DNA from: Portunus trituberculatus
Lineage: Eukaryota; Arthropoda; Malacostraca; Decapoda; Portunidae
NCBI RefSeq assembly: GCF_017591435.1
Contig: NC_059296.1
Span: forward strand, 2,317,501 to 2,381,500
DNA length: 64,000 bases
Direction of reading: 5' to 3'
Shown here: piece after piece, positions 48,300 to 61,280 of the stretch
Layout: each line of letters opens with the position of its first letter
Numbering within the stretch: the first letter of the stretch is position 1
Notes under the pieces: model-generated
What the model was told of the DNA's origin: nothing
What the model saw: the letters and a program-made list of their open reading frames with translations, nothing else
The model's database searches: none
Made by a program: the position numbers and the translations under genes

Positions 48300-50170
48300 C
48301 TTTTGGTATTGTTGCAGTTTCAACCAATACACCACACGTAACTATACACATTTTCACGGTCTACATCACACTTCTACGAGCATTTCTAATCCTATTTTAT
48401 CCTATCGGAAATTAGTAATAACTTCAGTACACAAGCCTTCAAATGATTGCACTGACACTGGATAGGAGAGCTTGTTGGAGGAGGGATTGGGAAAGGGCTG
48501 GTGAGGTAGGGAAAGAGCCACTCATTCCCCCACCCTGCCCCTCCTCAATCCATCCTCAGCGAGGGTTGTGTGGATTGACGCGTATCGTATGCGTACAGGA
48601 GGGTGAACATTTGAGTCGGCTACTTGTCTCAGTCCCGGATCCACGCTTTAGTAAATGCAGTCTCATCACAACGCCCATGAGTGTGACGGTGTGAAGCACT
48701 TACAACAACGAGCAAGAAATACTCTCAACAGTTTCGTCAGGAATGGCTAAATGACTCTAAATATAGCAAGTGGCTCAGTAAGGCTCAAGGCATATTGTAA
48801 GTTTTGCACATGTATATTAACGATGAAGCTGCAGGATTACGATGGGCCTTTACTCAATATACTACGAAATTATTTCGGTGATTCATCTCTCTCTCTCTCT
48901 CTCTCTCTCGTTATTGCTTTTTTACTATCAAAAATTATATTCTTTATTTAGCAACTTTTTTGGAGAATTTGTTCATGATTTTAGTGATTCTTAGCGACAT
49001 ATTGCGACTAATCTAGCGACAAGTAGCAGCTGAGAGGAGTTGGTAACAATGTTGCGGTGTCGTCGCGAACATCGCGATGTAAACAAACACATGCCATGAA
49101 AGGCTGTGTCACCACCACATCAGGCACGGACTTAGAAGGAAATAACAAACAAGAAGGATAGGTACACGCCAAGAGGTGTAACTGGCTGCTGGTAGGTAAA
49201 GGGTATTATCTGTATGCTGTGATGTTACGATAGGAATGCGAAAGTTAGAAATGAAAGCCGGAATGATTGGTGAATAGTAAGAGAAAATTACATACTAGCT
49301 TTTAGTGGCGCACTGACCACACATGTTCTTTTATGTGCTACATTTTCTTACCATTTAAATTGCATCACAACACTAGCATCATCACTTACTATTTTCACTT
49401 CAAGAGAAGTGTCTTTACGTGTTAAGGAAGAACTGTGGCCAGGTAGGTAAGTGGCAACATGGCGGAGTCTAATTATTTGTAATTCGTTCGTTTATAATCG
49501 AATCATATTCAGTGCCATTGCAGCAAATTTCGGATGCAATGGTGTGTAAAGGTTTCTCGGTCTCAGAAGCCAAGGTCTAGAGCAAACTAGATCAACATAG
49601 TTAACCTCAGCCTCTTTTCCCGAGGTCAATACTTACATGCCACAGAATCTCACAGAGGACTCATGAAAGAGGTTGGTTCAAGCCTGTGACGCCAGCTCTG
49701 AATTACACATTCTGGATCTTAGGTCAAGTAGAATTTAGGTTGTAGAATATCGTTCACAATGTATGAACTTCTGGAACCTTGTTTGGTAATAAAAAAAGAT
49801 AAATAGAAAAAAGGTAAAAGTTCGGTAGATATTAAGAAGGGTATTACTAGAGGAAACTGTTTAAGAAGTCACAAAAGTCCTGCTGTTCGTTTTGCATGGG
49901 CACCATGTTCTTGACCTTTATCTAGCCGCAAGCTTCTTGTTTGGTCAGATTTAGATAGGTTAGGATGCTTGCAGCAAGGTCAAGAGCAAGGCATTAACTG
50001 GCATTACAACAAGAACATGGGAGTGGATTAATCATCCTACTTTTACATATTGTGGAAAAAATAAATAAAATAAAAAAATATTTGGTATGCACCCTGTTTT
50101 GTACAAGTCGAGGGATCTGGAAGGCATTAAGGACATACTGTATACCAAGTGACCATTGAATATGGTCAGT
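48300..50170. other. Intergenic region without a firm gene call
   Basis: Contains (TC)n at 48886-48909, GCGAC-rich sequence near 49000-49080 and ATGGCGGAGTC at 49459, which is followed by an early stop. No convincing exon. The promoter of the DUF3253 gene is probably somewhere here. Confidence 0.35.
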
Positions 50171-50176
50171 GTTTTA

Positions 50177-50177
<1 letters not shown>

Positions 50178-50247
<70 letters not shown>
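50178..50247. repeat. (TA)n microsatellite
   Basis: Pure TA run about 135 bp upstream of the DUF3253 start codon. Confidence 0.95.
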
Positions 50248-50250
<3 letters not shown>

Positions 50251-50381
50251 TAGTTTCGGGTCATAATTGTCTGGTTATAATTATCTCTGTAGTTACAGCA
50301 TATGATTACTTTGTTGTAGTTTGTAAAACTAGCATTTTTTTTCCACACTTTCACTTGTTCTTCATATCAGATTTCATCTAA

Positions 50382-52189
50382 ATGAAGAGAAAAGAAGGAG
50401 ATTGTAATTGTGAGGAGAATGTGAAGAGACTCACTTCATCAGGAACTTTACTTCCAGATAAGGTAAGAAATTATGAGATGTTTTCCAGCAGTGTAGATCG
50501 GGTTTTTAACCTTTTTCTCGTTAAGAACCCACTAAGACCATCTAACCGAACCCTCAGTAATCTGACACCAAACAGAATGTTAATATAGTGACCTACATTA
50601 ACTCAATATGCAATTGTTATTAGATCGGTCATGTATGCAAGTACTGCTGGAAATCTTGTGAACTCCTAGGGGTTTGTAAACCCTAGGTTGAGAACCCCTT
50701 GTATAGATGGTAACCTCTCAGTTTTTGGCAGTACAGTATACCTTTGTTATAGTGAAGTAATTGTTGAAAGACCACCTGTGATAAAGATGAAGATTAAAAA
50801 AGTGGCAGAAAGCAGATCTTTCTTTCAAATAGTGAAGAAATGATCAGTAACAAAGATTGGTTCAGTAAGATGCTACGTAGCAAGATCTGCTGGTGAAGAT
50901 GCATGGGAAAGATGGACCACCTTATGAAATAATGTATTTAAAAACAAGTAATGGATGTGTGAAAGTCCAGAGAAGAAAATATATATCTTTGATTTATATC
51001 CTGTATGCACATGTTGCCTTGCAGCTATCTGCTTCCTTGCAATTGTATTACTTTAGCCCACATTTAGGACTTCTCAGTGACTTGTAGCCCATCCTTGCAT
51101 TAGGTTTTTGAGTCCTTTTGTTATAGTATGACTTGGAGGCGGTGACTCCCAATTTTAAGTTTTGTTCACATTAGAATATTGTGTAATAGTGAAAGCCTGG
51201 CTATGTGAATGTATGTTTAATTTATTGTTTTATTTTTTCTAGCATCTCTGTCAGCCACAACAAGTAAGAGCTGTTGAGTTTCAGACTACAGGAGAAACAA
51301 GTGCCCTATTAGAAGTATCTCCAGGAGTATCAACAGTTGAAAATGTGACTGTTTCTACATCAGTTCCTGTGACTGGAGCTGGAGATTCTTGCATACTTGA
51401 AAGAACCTTACCATACACCTTGCCTGGTTCTCATACTTCTGCATGTAATATTATCATAGCTTCTCAAGCCTTTGTAAGACCTACTTCTACTTGTATTTCA
51501 ACACCAAGTACTCTTTCCTCTGCCAGCCCAGTTCCCACTGAAGCTATTCTTTCACTAGAGGACAGTACAATCTCGCCATTTACTGGTAATGAAGTAAATA
51601 ATAGTGCCCTTCCTTCATACAGTAATAGCATAATTGACAGTATCTCTGGTACTGTATACTCATCTTCTACAACCACAAACACTGATGCCTCTTATTCCAC
51701 CTCCTTCAATTCTAGTAGTCCTTTCTCAGTTCCATCAGTGTCAGCACCTAAATCATCTGGAATCAAGACAGATACTCATGAAACAATTCAAGAATCACTG
51801 ACTGAGAGACAACAAAGGCTTTCAAAAAGATTTGATGCTCTGATTCGAGCAAAGATCATTGAATTAGTTACAGTCAGAGGCCTCAAGAAGACGATTTGTC
51901 CTTCAGAGGTGCGTTTAATTGATTATAGAGTACGTAGCTTGTGCTTTTCTTTTGAAAGTTACATATGGACATGATGTATTCCTTTACATTTGATTGCATT
52001 TCTTGGTGTTTGCAGGTTGCACGAGCACTTTCTCCTAAAGCATGGAGAGATTTAATGCCATCAGTGCGTAAAATTGGTGCACAGCTTGTGAAGGAAGGAA
52101 TCATCCTTGTCACCAAGAGAGGAACAATTGTTGATTTGCCAACAGCTCGAGGACCAGTCAGATTTGGACTTGCAAAAGGAGGTATGTAA
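50382..52189 (+). CDS. DUF3253 domain-containing protein
   Basis: Three exons, 50382-50462, 51243-51908 and 52016-52189, all phase 0 with GT/AG borders, encode 306 residues. An in-frame TAA directly before the ATG fixes the start within this exon, and an acceptor at 50370 suggests a 5'-UTR exon upstream. Residues 1-60 are hydrophilic with a CNC motif, and 60-210 are rich in Ser, Thr and Pro and probably disordered. Residues about 215-303 match the DUF3253 pattern: RAKIIELVTVRGLKKTICPS, EVARALSPKAWRDLMPSVRK, EGIILVTKRGTIVDLPTARG and PVRFGL. The pattern suggests a winged-helix fold, possibly nucleic-acid binding; function unknown. An intron splits the domain at CPSE/VARAL. The protein ends shortly after the domain, as bacterial members do. 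Confidence 0.75.
50495..50705 (+). mobile_element. hAT-like MITE in the first intron of the DUF3253 gene
   Basis: Left end GGGTTTTTAACCTTTTTCTC and reversed right end AAGGGGTTCTCAACC are inverted repeats of the type known from hAT MITEs. Related copies lie at 3490-3640 and 9655-9905. No clear 8-bp duplication. Confidence 0.5.
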
Positions 52190-52402
52190 TAAATTATTCA
52201 GCTTCAAGATGGCCATGTCCACCATTGCTGCTCCTGCTCCCTTTCCACTCTTGCCAACTCATATTATGTTCATATCTAAATATCCTATAATTTCTAAATC
52301 ATAGTGTTAAAAGCTCTTGAACGTTGAATATTTCCAGCTTAGAATGACTTAAACTTTAATTTTTGCGAGTATGTGACTTCTTCATGCAACAGTCTATGTA
52401 TA

Positions 52403-53079
52403 CAGTCAACTCTCGATTAATGCGAAGAAGCTGCCACTGCCGATATTGTTTTTATCACAGTATTTGTGTTTCTGCTTCTCTATTGCCTGCTATAATGGAT
52501 ACCATATCTTTGTATTCATGTACTACGATCATGCCATGAGGATCACCTTGACTCCATGGCACTGAGTGATAGTTCAGAGACTCTCAGTTATTTCTTCTCA
52601 CAGTCCTCACTCCTCAGTCTGGAACTAACCCACACTGAGTGGATCATTTCTCTATGTTTTCATCTTGTGTCCTATACTATAGCATCCTAGCGTCTTTCAC
52701 AGGAAGGTGATTCTAAGAAATCAAGTAAGACTGTAACCATTGAAAAGAAGTTAGAAGTGATAGATCGCTATTCTAGGGGAGAAGATCTCGGTGATTGTTC
52801 ATGTGATGGGACTGAGGAAGAGCAAGTTGCATACCATTAGAGCTAATAAGATGAGAACATGTGTTTTTATTGTTTCTGTGACCTATTGATGTATTAATTT
52901 TTTTCTTAAGGTTTGAGTAACAAAATTCCCACAATAGACAGACTTTCCCAGTGGCTAGGAATGTAACTCCTCCCCCTATTACCATTGTCTTCTATGGGGA
53001 AGTTATGTTCGAATAACGCAATTTTGAATAATGCAACGTCTCCAGGAATGTGACCCTCACATTAATGGAGAGTTGACTG
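52403..53079 (+). mobile_element. Tigger/pogo-type DNA transposon, internally deleted
   Basis: Ends CAGTCAACTCTCGATTAATG and, reversed, CAGTCAACTCTCCATTAATG, flanked by TA on both sides. An internal + strand segment gives SKTVTIEKKLEVIDRYSRGE, the start of a CENP-B-like helix-turn-helix. It fills most of the gap between the DUF3253 and TBCE genes. Confidence 0.75.
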
Positions 53080-53081
<2 letters not shown>

Positions 53082-53176
<95 letters not shown>

Positions 53177-53237
53177 CATACATACATACTGTACATACAC
53201 ACGTACATAAATACATACACACACACACACACACACA
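53082..53237. repeat. (TA)n, CATA-rich and (AC)n microsatellites upstream of TBCE
   Basis: TA run to 53171, then CATA repeats and an AC run ending about 23 bp before the TBCE acceptor and start codon. Confidence 0.95.
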
Positions 53238-53259
53238 TGTATATTTGGTATTTTCTTAG

Positions 53260-55116
53260 ATGATGGAGTTTAATGTGGGCATTGGAAAACGGGTTGAGTG
53301 TGATGGCCACCATGGAACAATTCAGTGGATTGGAGAGCTGCCCTCAACTCAGGGCACATGGTATGGTATTGACTGGGATGATGCTTCTCGTGGTAGACAT
53401 GATGGATCCCACAACAACATTAAGTACTTCCAAACCAGGTATGAAGATCACTGCATGTCCTTTATGTATTGCTGGGATGTTTCAGGAGGAAGTGAAGCAA
53501 TGGAAGATTGATGGATAGATAGATGTAAGTATTTCTTTTGTCTGAAATAGGAAGAATATGATGCTTTATTTTGCTTCCAGATACTCGACTTCAGGATCTT
53601 TTGTTCGTCCAGCTAAAGTGAACACAGGTATAAGCTTTGAGAAGGCAATACGAGGAAGATACCAGAATGATGCAACTGTTGAATCTGAGGTGAGGTTTAA
53701 GTAAGGATTACATAAAGGTAGATCTAAACTCTAGGTATTTCTCAATTTGTGTGTATTTAGAATGTGATTTTGGAATAACATGAGGTAAAAAAAACTAGTA
53801 ATTTTTTCATATTACACATTATTTAGAATAACACAATATCAAGAAAATCAAGTTGTGCTGCTGGTTTAGTTCTGTGATGCGTACTCTTGCGTCAAAATTG
53901 TGGGAACTAGGCTATATTTACCATAACATGATCCCTAACTGTTTTTATTATTAATTTAATGATAAGTATCAGTAATAATGACTAAATAATGTCCTTTTTT
54001 TATGCAATAATGTATTATTATAAATAACTGGTGGAAGGAGTATGATCAGTTTTCCCTTCTCAAGCTGCACAGCCTGCATGTGTTAGGCTGTCAGGAGTAA
54101 TCTTCTACTTATCATGTTTTTTTTTAATTTGGATACGCTGTCTAACTATTCTCAAAGTAGTAATATGATGTCAAAATAATATGGATAAAAGAAAATTATA
54201 TCAAGAACCTACTTCTTTCTATATATTTAAAATTAACAAATTGTGAGCCGTAAGAGGGTCAGTGGAATGATGGTCAGGAATTCTGTGAGACCTGATAATA
54301 ACTATGTAGAATACGGCCCCAGGTGTTCCCCAGGTGTACTGCCAACATACTGTATCCTTCAACTTAATGTCAGCTGAATGCAATCCTCCAGACTTGATAT
54401 GTACTATACAGTTTAGTTCAGTAGTCATGTTAAGTTTATGCAATTTTTACATTACATAATCTGTTCAGGAATGTATCCCTTGCACAATTTGAGAAATCCC
54501 TGTATTAGTGTGTATGCATGCATAAATTCATATGATGACAGCAATTTTGCATGAGATGGCCCAGAGTAGGCACCACACACTCCTATTTAATTTCCACTCT
54601 TAATCCTGTTGGTCCTCAGTGGAAAAGGACAGTCATGTTTTATTTATTATTATTATTTTTATTTTTTTATTTATTTATTTTTATTTATTTTATTTATTTA
54701 TTTATTTTATTTATTTATTTATTTTTATTTTTTTGCCAAAGAATATACTTATTTGTGAAGTTTAGATATATATTTATTTCCACAGGTAATGGAACAGTTA
54801 CAAAGAGAAATTAATGCAAGATTTGTGGAAGTAGTGGGCATGGATAAAATTGGAAGGAAACAAAGGTAAGGTGTTAATTCTGTATTTCTTGATATCAAGT
54901 GAAATGATATTTGCACTGAAATATAAAGTAGAAAAGTATACTGTATATATTTTATTACTTTTACATATTCAAGCTTTTACAAACTCTCCCATACTTTTAT
55001 AAACTTTTTCTACACTCTATTAATTAAACACTTTTCAGATGCAAATAATAAACTCTGTACACTCACCTGTGAACGTACTACAACATGATTGATGATGATG
55101 TCACACCCACAATTCA

Positions 55117-55215
<99 letters not shown>

Positions 55216-58200
55216 AATATTCCACAAATTAAGGTCATCGTATCTTTGAACATTTGTTAAATAGAACAGTTGTTAAGTGAGAACAGTCTGTGTAGACAAT
55301 ATAAAAGAGTAACACAGTAGTCAACAAGTATTAACTTCTGTATTTCTCACTTCTTCCCTTGTTGCCTAACTGTATTTCTCACTTCTCTATCTTTTGCTGC
55401 CTAACTGTATTTCTCACCTCTCTTTCCCTTGCTGCATTGTTAGGAATGAAATATATATGCAGCTTTCTAGTCTGCCTCTCCAGTAAGACTTAAAAGAAAA
55501 TGGAATGGAGGATTGAAAGGAGTTTCTTTTTAGTGACTGAAATAGAAAGACTGATATATTGCTTCTTTATTTCAGTATATTGGAAGAGCTTAAAACAGCA
55601 GTGCTTACTGGATGGATGATCTGGGGAACTGATGAAACAGACTTGGCAACTCTTCTTCCTAAGTTACATTCTGTTGACGTTTCACTCTCTCTTCTCTCCT
55701 CGTGGATTGCTGTTGCAGATATCGCTCGACAGCTCCCCCGTCTGCGTTTCTTAAATGTTAGGTAAAAGAGTATTATTTTAATCCTATTAAATGAAGTTAA
55801 TTAATCTAAATTCCCTTGGTCAAGAAATCCTATTAATTCTTAACATAAGCCTGAGCAGAATCTGTGATGTAGCAATTAAGATATGCAACACTTAGTTTAG
55901 CTATGTGGATCTCAACTGATTGCAGTAGCTTGGATTTTCTCATTATACTTGCACATTCTTTTTTTTTCAGTGGTAACATGTTATGCATTCCTGATAATCC
56001 TGAAGAACTAAGGAAGAACCTGAATTATGTTGTTCACCTAGTTTTGAACAACATGTTGGTTTATTCATGGATGGACCTTCTGACTTGCTGCACTATGTTT
56101 CCTGAACTGAGGAATTTGCAGGTAAAACTTTTTCTGCATCAATGTTCCTTTTAGTTGATACCTAAAGTCCCCTCTTGAATTTTGCATTTACTTTTTTCCA
56201 GAGATGCAGTAGTCATGAATCTCATCTCGATATTTTGCATCTCGATTACACTATCAAGAATCCACAATTTGCATATCTTGTCTAAATTACATGAATCTTG
56301 ATTGTTACTATTTTTTGTCAACTTGCATAAAAACAAACAACATATAGCATTGCATTTTTTTTTTTTTTTATTGCTCTCCCACCTAACAGCAGCTTCTTGT
56401 ACTAGTATCAACTCTTAAGACTTAATTTAAATATAATGATGCTGTCACCTTGGTAATCTGTTATTGTAGATTCTGATGTAGCTGAAAGAAAATTGGAATG
56501 TGTTGCATCCCATAATGAAATATATTGTCAAGTTAAAAGTTATTAAATATTAGTCTCTTATTCCTCCAGATGGCATTCAATAAGCTTGATGTTCTGGGAC
56601 CCATTCCATGCGGTTTGTTTGACTCTTTAGAAGAACTAGACATAGGACAGAACCCCATATCATCATGGGAAGAAATATGCCATTTGGGTTCACTTCCCAG
56701 GTTTGTGATAATAGTTACACTTGTGACTCATATTATAGAAATTCTTACAAATATATGTAAAAAATTTCACATGTGAAGAACATTTTGACTATTTTTCTTC
56801 ATCTTTCACATTTAACTCTAAAAGAATTTTTAAGTGTACCTATTTTGTCAATAGATGCTAATCCAAAACAAACAATACAGCTATTGGAAATTGTTTAAAG
56901 ACAGGATATTTAATGTCATAATTTGTTGGATATGCTGATTTTTAAATTAATTCGTCTATCTATCTAGCTATCAATATGTGTGGATGTACAGTAAGCCCAC
57001 TAGTTTATCAAAGGATCGAGATCCTGTGAAGTTCAACAAACTTTAACTGCATTTTTCTCACTTTATTTTGGTTCAAATGGCCCGTTTATTAATTTATTTA
57101 TTGTTTGATTTTTCTACAGACTTGAGAGCTTAAATGCCAATAATTGTTGCTTGAAGAGGATCATGTTCCCTTCCACCTCCGCTACTGACAAGACACCACT
57201 CTTCCCTCATCTCAAGCGTTTGATGCTAGCCAATAACCCATTGGACACGGTAAATGATATGGATTACTGCTTTTAAATTTGCCCTTTCATTACTGTTCCT
57301 GCAAAGAGTGCTTCCTTTTGAAGTGCCTTTGAGAGAAGAGTTTTCAATTTGCCTTTTACTAATATTATCTGCAATTTTCATCACTTCATTTCCTGCTTGC
57401 TTGTTAGGTTCCTAGTGATTGTGTGATTGTGTCCCTCATCTTTAATAGCTTTGTGTCCAGATACTTCTGTTATTAGTGAATAGTAAGTTGGTGCATTCAC
57501 ATTTACAACCAAAGTGTAGAGAAAGTGGGCTAGGACACACATATCAGGTAAATGTGTACCATTAACCGCTACACCTACCAGGTAGCTGCGTCACTACCCA
57601 TTACTTGTGTCCATTTGTTTCGCTTGGTAGCACTAGGCATAAGGCCACTGTTTACTTTACCAGTCTCTTGTATTCATGCTGATGGAACTAAACCTGTGCA
57701 GATTGTAAATTCACTTGTATTGTAATTAAAATAATCATTGGAGCTTAGATACAGCCTAATAATATTACTGTGGATTTTTATCTTATCATGATTCAAAACA
57801 TGTCTTAGTTAGTTTTTTTGTTGAACAAAATCAGTATGCAGCAGAAAACATAAGATTGATGTAGTTGTTATGTATGAATATTTAAGTGCAGTGTTTATTT
57901 AAATGTTCATATATTAATGAAAACATTTTTTCCTTTAGTGGGAGTGTACTGGAGAGCTGAACAAGCTAGCAAAGATGGAATACCTGGTCATCAGCTATGA
58001 TGTCAAGACATCACGATATTTTCAGGAGTTCACCTTTGCACGCATTAGTAATCTGAAGGTAATGTTGCATCCAAATCCAGGTAAGTGAATGTATGGTAGG
58101 TCTTCATTATTCAGATCATTTTGCACTTATATACATGAACTCCCCTGCCCTGCTAACCTAACATTCCTCCTCATTTGCTGACTATTATGATTCTGGTATC

Positions 58201-59777
58201 TTTCATTACTATGCTTCTATATCTATGTGGTTGCAATGTAAGTGATAGAAGAAATAAAAAAATGAAAAAATTTGACCAGGAACACTAAAAATAATCTGCC
58301 TTTTCAGGTTTTGAACCGAACCGAATTGTCTCCAAAGGAAAAGAGAGACTGTGAATTATTCTACCTGAAAACTTTTAGCAGTGAGTATTACAAGAATGGG
58401 GGAAAAGAAGACCAGAACTTGAGCAGCTTGTCTCATGAGTTTATGGAAAGACATCCTACCTACTTAAGGCTTGTTAAAGGTAAGTTTTAAGAGAATTTTA
58501 TTACAAATTTCAGCATTGTACACTCCATAATTCCCTCTCAAGCATTGTGCTTATTTGGTTCCTTAGGTATAGCATGAAACCCCTGGTATTGAAAAAAATA
58601 TGCTTATTCATTCCTGCCCATTAAGAAGCTGACTTTGTCCTCCTCTTCCCCCTCCCCACTTTACTTCCATATCTCAGAATGCATAACTTTCAATTGATGG
58701 TTGTGTTGCAATTTAAGTGAAAAACATTTTTGTGAAGACTAAACATGAAAAACACACTTTATTGGAAAGCAGAAAAAAGATAATAGAAATTGTAAGACTA
58801 TTAACATTTCATGCAGGACTTCAACAATAAACAATGACTGGTAGATCTAATCATGAAAGAAAACGACAGGAAGTGTATGGATTGTGCAAAAAGCATCATG
58901 TATCTAAGTAATGTGCTATTAAATGGGAAAGGAGAGGCAAGTAGAGTTACTGGACTGTTTCTTTGATTAATCTTGGAGCTGATAATATGACATTTACTCT
59001 TTTGACAGCCCATGGTGCTCCTTTGGATGACAGTGACTTTAAAACACAAAAGAGTCAGAAACTGAAGGACCTGAAAGCAGAGTTGAAGATAATAGTCCTG
59101 TCTGAACCTCAAAGGGAAGAGACTGTCAAATATTTTTTGCTCACAACCAAAGTTGCAAAAGTGAAGATGATGTTGAAGCGATACTTGAAGATCAACCCAT
59201 CCCTCAACCTCCAACTTTCTTACCGCTCCACTAAGGTAGACATTTCTATATTTTTGGTTAATAATGAGCAACCATCTTATCCTATTATATGGTTAATTTA
59301 TGTATATTATTTTATGTATATTCCTTCTTGGTTAATTTATGTATATTCCTTCTACACCCAGTTATCTTTGTATTGTGTGATATGAATGAAACAACTGTGC
59401 AGTGATATAAAACAATTTTGTGATGACAGAGAGGTGACAACACCACAGTACCAAAGTTGCAATAGCAAGGCCTGAAAAACCTCTCCCCACACTTTAACAG
59501 TTTTATAATGGCATCAAGTGGATGCAAATCCATATCTGACTGTGTGTCTGTCAAAAGAACAAAACTTTTTTGTTGGGCGAGGTGTCAGTAAGGGCAATGC
59601 AGTGATGCCTCCATGACATCTTTCTGCTGTCACAAAATTGTTTGGTCTGTATATGGTGCATATGTATATGTATGTGTTTTTCAGGATAGAGGATTTGAAG
59701 TACCTATGGACAATGATCAGCAAGACTTGGCTTTCTACTCTATTGAAAGTGGTGATGCCCTATTGATTAGCTGGTGA
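53260..59777 (+). CDS. TBCE: Tubulin-folding cofactor E
   Basis: TBCE binds alpha-tubulin and, with cofactors B, C, D and the GTPase Arl2, assembles alpha/beta-tubulin dimers in the cytosol. Eleven exons: 53260-53438, 53581-53689, 54786-54865, 55576-55761, 55971-56121, 56570-56700, 57120-57249, 57939-58058, 58308-58479, 59009-59235, 59685-59777; phases agree throughout and give 525 residues, the usual family length. Residues 5-60 form the CAP-Gly domain (GKRVECDGHHGTIQWIGEL, GTWYGIDWDD, GSHNNIKYF). Leucine-rich repeats follow at about 150-330 (LEELDIGQNPISSWEEI, LKRLMLANNPLDT). The C-terminal ubiquitin-like domain, about 425-525, ends GDALLISW. An acceptor-like TTTTCTTAG touches the ATG, so a 5'-UTR exon is likely. 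A second ATG follows at once. Confidence 0.93.
54640..54735. repeat. (TTTA)n-rich stretch in TBCE intron 2
   Basis: Imperfect TTTA tetranucleotide repeat about 50 bp before the exon 3 acceptor. Confidence 0.85.
55121..55214. repeat. (TC)n microsatellite in TBCE intron 3
   Basis: Pure CT dinucleotide run. Confidence 0.95.
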
Positions 59778-60600
59778 TAACAAGCTTCAAGTATCTCTCC
59801 TAGAATTATTCTTGGAAGTACGTATCTTCATGCATGCACACCTATGTACTGCTAGAGCTGAAAGTATAAGTTATTTTAACTACTTAAAGTTTTATACTCA
59901 AATGCACTTTGAGCCTTTGTTTACCTGTGACATGAAATTCAAGTGTAGCATGGTGAGATACAATGGCTGCCATACCTTTAATCCCTCGTTGGCTACCCCC
60001 CCTCTCTCCTTCTTCCTCCCTCTCTCTTACCCCTCCCTCTTCCTTCCCCTCTCTTCCTGGTCAAGGACACCGCAGCTGACCTCCCATCACCTGTATGGAT
60101 GGCGGGTGTGATTGGTGTTGCTGCGGTGAAGATTTGAATGTAGTTTTTTTCTTACTTATGTCAGCTTATTTTAAAGTACTTTTCTTCACGATATAATCTA
60201 ATTATAACTATGGAACTATTTACCCATCCCAAACTGCAAGGAAAACTCTTTATAAGTATATCATTTTTTTTTTTAGCAACACTGTAAAATATGTATGCCA
60301 CGTTTCTTGCCAGGCTTATGAATATATTATCAATAATAAGTTTACTGCTCTCTCATACGTTGTAATACTAAGGTTAAATGCGTATGTATATTTGCTGACC
60401 ATGTTTGCTAAAGTTTTACTAATATTAGAACTCTGCTGCATCACTGGCTATGAGACATGTTTCACCACTGTACAGCGGGAATTCCCCAACACAGCCATTG
60501 TTGGAGGAGCAGGACTATAGTCTTGGCATGAAACTAATTTGCTGCTAGCTTGAGCCCTTTCCCATTCTCACCTGCGCAGGCAAGGTGTCACGTATCCCAT
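59778..60600. other. TBCE 3' flank, no gene
   Basis: Includes a C/T-rich stretch at 59990-60060. No clear AATAAA close to the stop; AATAAA at about 60862 is far. No coding signal. Confidence 0.4.
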
Positions 60601-60607
60601 TTTTTAA

Positions 60608-60865
60608 TCGTCACTTGTTACAGCCATGCTAACATTGTGTAATGTTTATCGGTAAATCACTTGTCCATCAATACTAACTAGTCTCATTGCATGATACTGT
60701 ATTATCTCAAAATTTGAAGAAATAATGATTGAATAACTCAGTTTCACCATTGGACAAATCTGTCAACACATTATCCTATGATGAAACTAGTAATATTGAC
60801 GGACATATGACTTACTGATAAACAATTTACAGAATTTTAGAGCATGGTTGCAATTAACAAATAAA
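60608..60865. mobile_element. Palindromic foldback/MITE-like element
   Basis: Arms at about 60608-60705 and 60760-60865 are imperfect reverse complements (GTAATGTTTATCGGTAAATC against GATTTACTGATAAACAATTT-type sequence, and CTAACTAGTCTCAT against ATGAAACTAGTAAT). Spacer about 55 bp. No terminal family signature. Confidence 0.5.
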
Positions 60866-61159
60866 ATAACATGCTTCATGACTTCTAGCCAACCTGGGTG
60901 GGGAGGGCGAAAGGCGTGAGGCTGGTCAGTTCTTTAAAGATTCACTCCAAGATGGTGTCAAGGAACAATTTAGATTGTACTGCATGACTTTCATTTGGAA
61001 ATGCTACACACAATACAGCAGAAAGCATGTTGACATAGTGTTTCTGTGACATTTAACAGCAATCACCTACCTCGTCACAGTAGAAACCCTAACAGCTGAA
61101 CAAACCCTCAAAATTTCTTCGTTTTTTCTTCTCTTCCCTCCCATGTTTCTTCTTCTTCT

Positions 61160-61280
61160 GTGCTCCTCCTCCTCCTCCTCCTCCTCTTCCTCTTCTTTTC
61201 TTCCTCTCCTCCTTTCCTCTTCTTTTCTTCCTCTCCTCCTTTCCTCTTCTTTTCTTCCTCTCCTCCTCCTCCTCCTGCCT
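61160..61280. repeat. (CCT/TTC)n pyrimidine-rich repeat
   Basis: Includes three tandem copies of a unit like TCTTTTCTTCCTCTCCTCCT. The reverse frame encodes only Glu/Arg-rich low complexity. Confidence 0.9.

Noticed and set aside
49459..49480. ATGGCGGAGTC as a start codon of a gene
   Set aside because: The frame ends after a few codons and no suitable donor site rescues it.
50382..59777. A single fused DUF3253-CAP-Gly gene
   Set aside because: Splicing a donor at 52181 to the acceptor at 53259 gives a stop after a few codons, and TBCE is complete from its own ATG.
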